Shown here in pieces: positions 63,733-64,000 of a stretch of DNA of 64,000 bases. The first letter of the stretch is position 1; each line of letters starts with the position of its first letter. Under the pieces are notes generated by a model. That model ran no database searches and was not told where the DNA came from. It was given only the letters and a program-made list of their open reading frames with translations. The stretch is taken from NCBI GenBank assembly GCA_019232905.1, contig JAFANA010000008.1, forward strand, positions 1-64,000. The letters run 5' to 3'. The position numbers were made by a program, and so were the translations under genes. The DNA is from Vulcanimicrobiota bacterium. GTDB taxonomy: Bacteria > Vulcanimicrobiota > Vulcanimicrobiia > Vulcanimicrobiales > Vulcanimicrobiaceae.

Positions 63733-63999
63733 TCAAGGTGACGAGACAGGCGCAATCGCCGGGAGCGGCTGCAGTCCGGCCTTGCCGAGTTCTGCGTTCA
63801 CTGCCGGAATCGAACGGATGTACTCGTTGTAGGCGTCGCGTGCCGTGCGGTATTCGGCGTCGATTCGCGCGTAGAATTGCGCCGCCGCGGGCGTGACGAT
63901 CGCCTGCACCGGGAACGACTGCAGCGACGTCAGTGCTCCGTCGAGATTTTCGCGCAATGAGCCCGGGCGTGAGACGGAGTCTTCACCGTTCGTATAACT
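63733..63999 (-). CDS. C-terminal part of a hypothetical protein (continues beyond window end)
   Basis: Frame remains open to the window edge: SYTNGEDSVSRPGSLRENLDGALTSLQSFPVQAIVTPAAAQFYARIDAEYRTAR.... Confidence 0.5.
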   Translation of the reverse strand, partial: SYTNGEDSVSRPGSLRENLDGALTSLQSFPVQAIVTPAAAQFYARIDAEYRTARDAYNEYIRSIPAVNAELGKAGLQPLPAIAPVSSP

Positions 64000-64000
64000 T

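Noticed and set aside
1-64000. Searched by eye for tRNA T-loop (GGTTCGAATCC-type), rRNA, transposases, integrases, CRISPR arrays and prophage genes
   Set aside because: None convincing; GTTCGAA-like matches fall inside conserved coding genes.

Overview
The window is 64 kb of dense, high-GC bacterial chromosome with no tRNA, rRNA, CRISPR array or transposase that I could recognise. The gene content would fit a soil lineage such as Candidatus Eremiobacterota/WPS-2, but that is inference and no phylogenetic marker was checked. Main blocks: (1) a split, divergent Tad/Flp pilus locus (about 1.8-14 kb) with two Flp pilins, TadE/TadG-like minor pilins, a secretin, CpaB, two A24 prepilin peptidases, TadB/TadC and a single ORF fusing a MinD/CpaE-like ATPase to the CpaF/TadA ATPase; (2) NatAB-like ABC transporter, aminopeptidase P, nadA-nadC, MscS channel, a PDZ-7TM sensor, peroxiredoxin and thioredoxin-like genes; (3) at 28.1-34.3 kb, a candidate RiPP/thioamide-type locus with one ORF fusing TfuA and YcaO domains, a SAM methyltransferase, a 92-aa candidate precursor peptide and an LAL-type LuxR regulator, followed by an OPT-family transporter. 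This locus is my best candidate for an undescribed system; (4) a long palindrome exactly filling a convergent gene gap, then a DHDPS-family/proline dehydrogenase pair and a CYTH-CHAD protein; (5) an intergenic candidate structured ncRNA with its own promoter and terminator (39.8-40.07 kb); (6) an aerobic CO dehydrogenase cluster (coxMSLGIDEF-like) whose large subunit carries the form I signature AYRCSFR; (7) a TonB-dependent receptor with an unusual 5' leader, a DipZ-like thioredoxin, several transcriptional regulators, and a TetR/dehydrogenase pair with twin palindromic operators. Start sites were often moved inside the supplied ORFs on the basis of homology, Shine-Dalgarno sites and overlaps. 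All functional calls are from motif and family recognition, not database searches.
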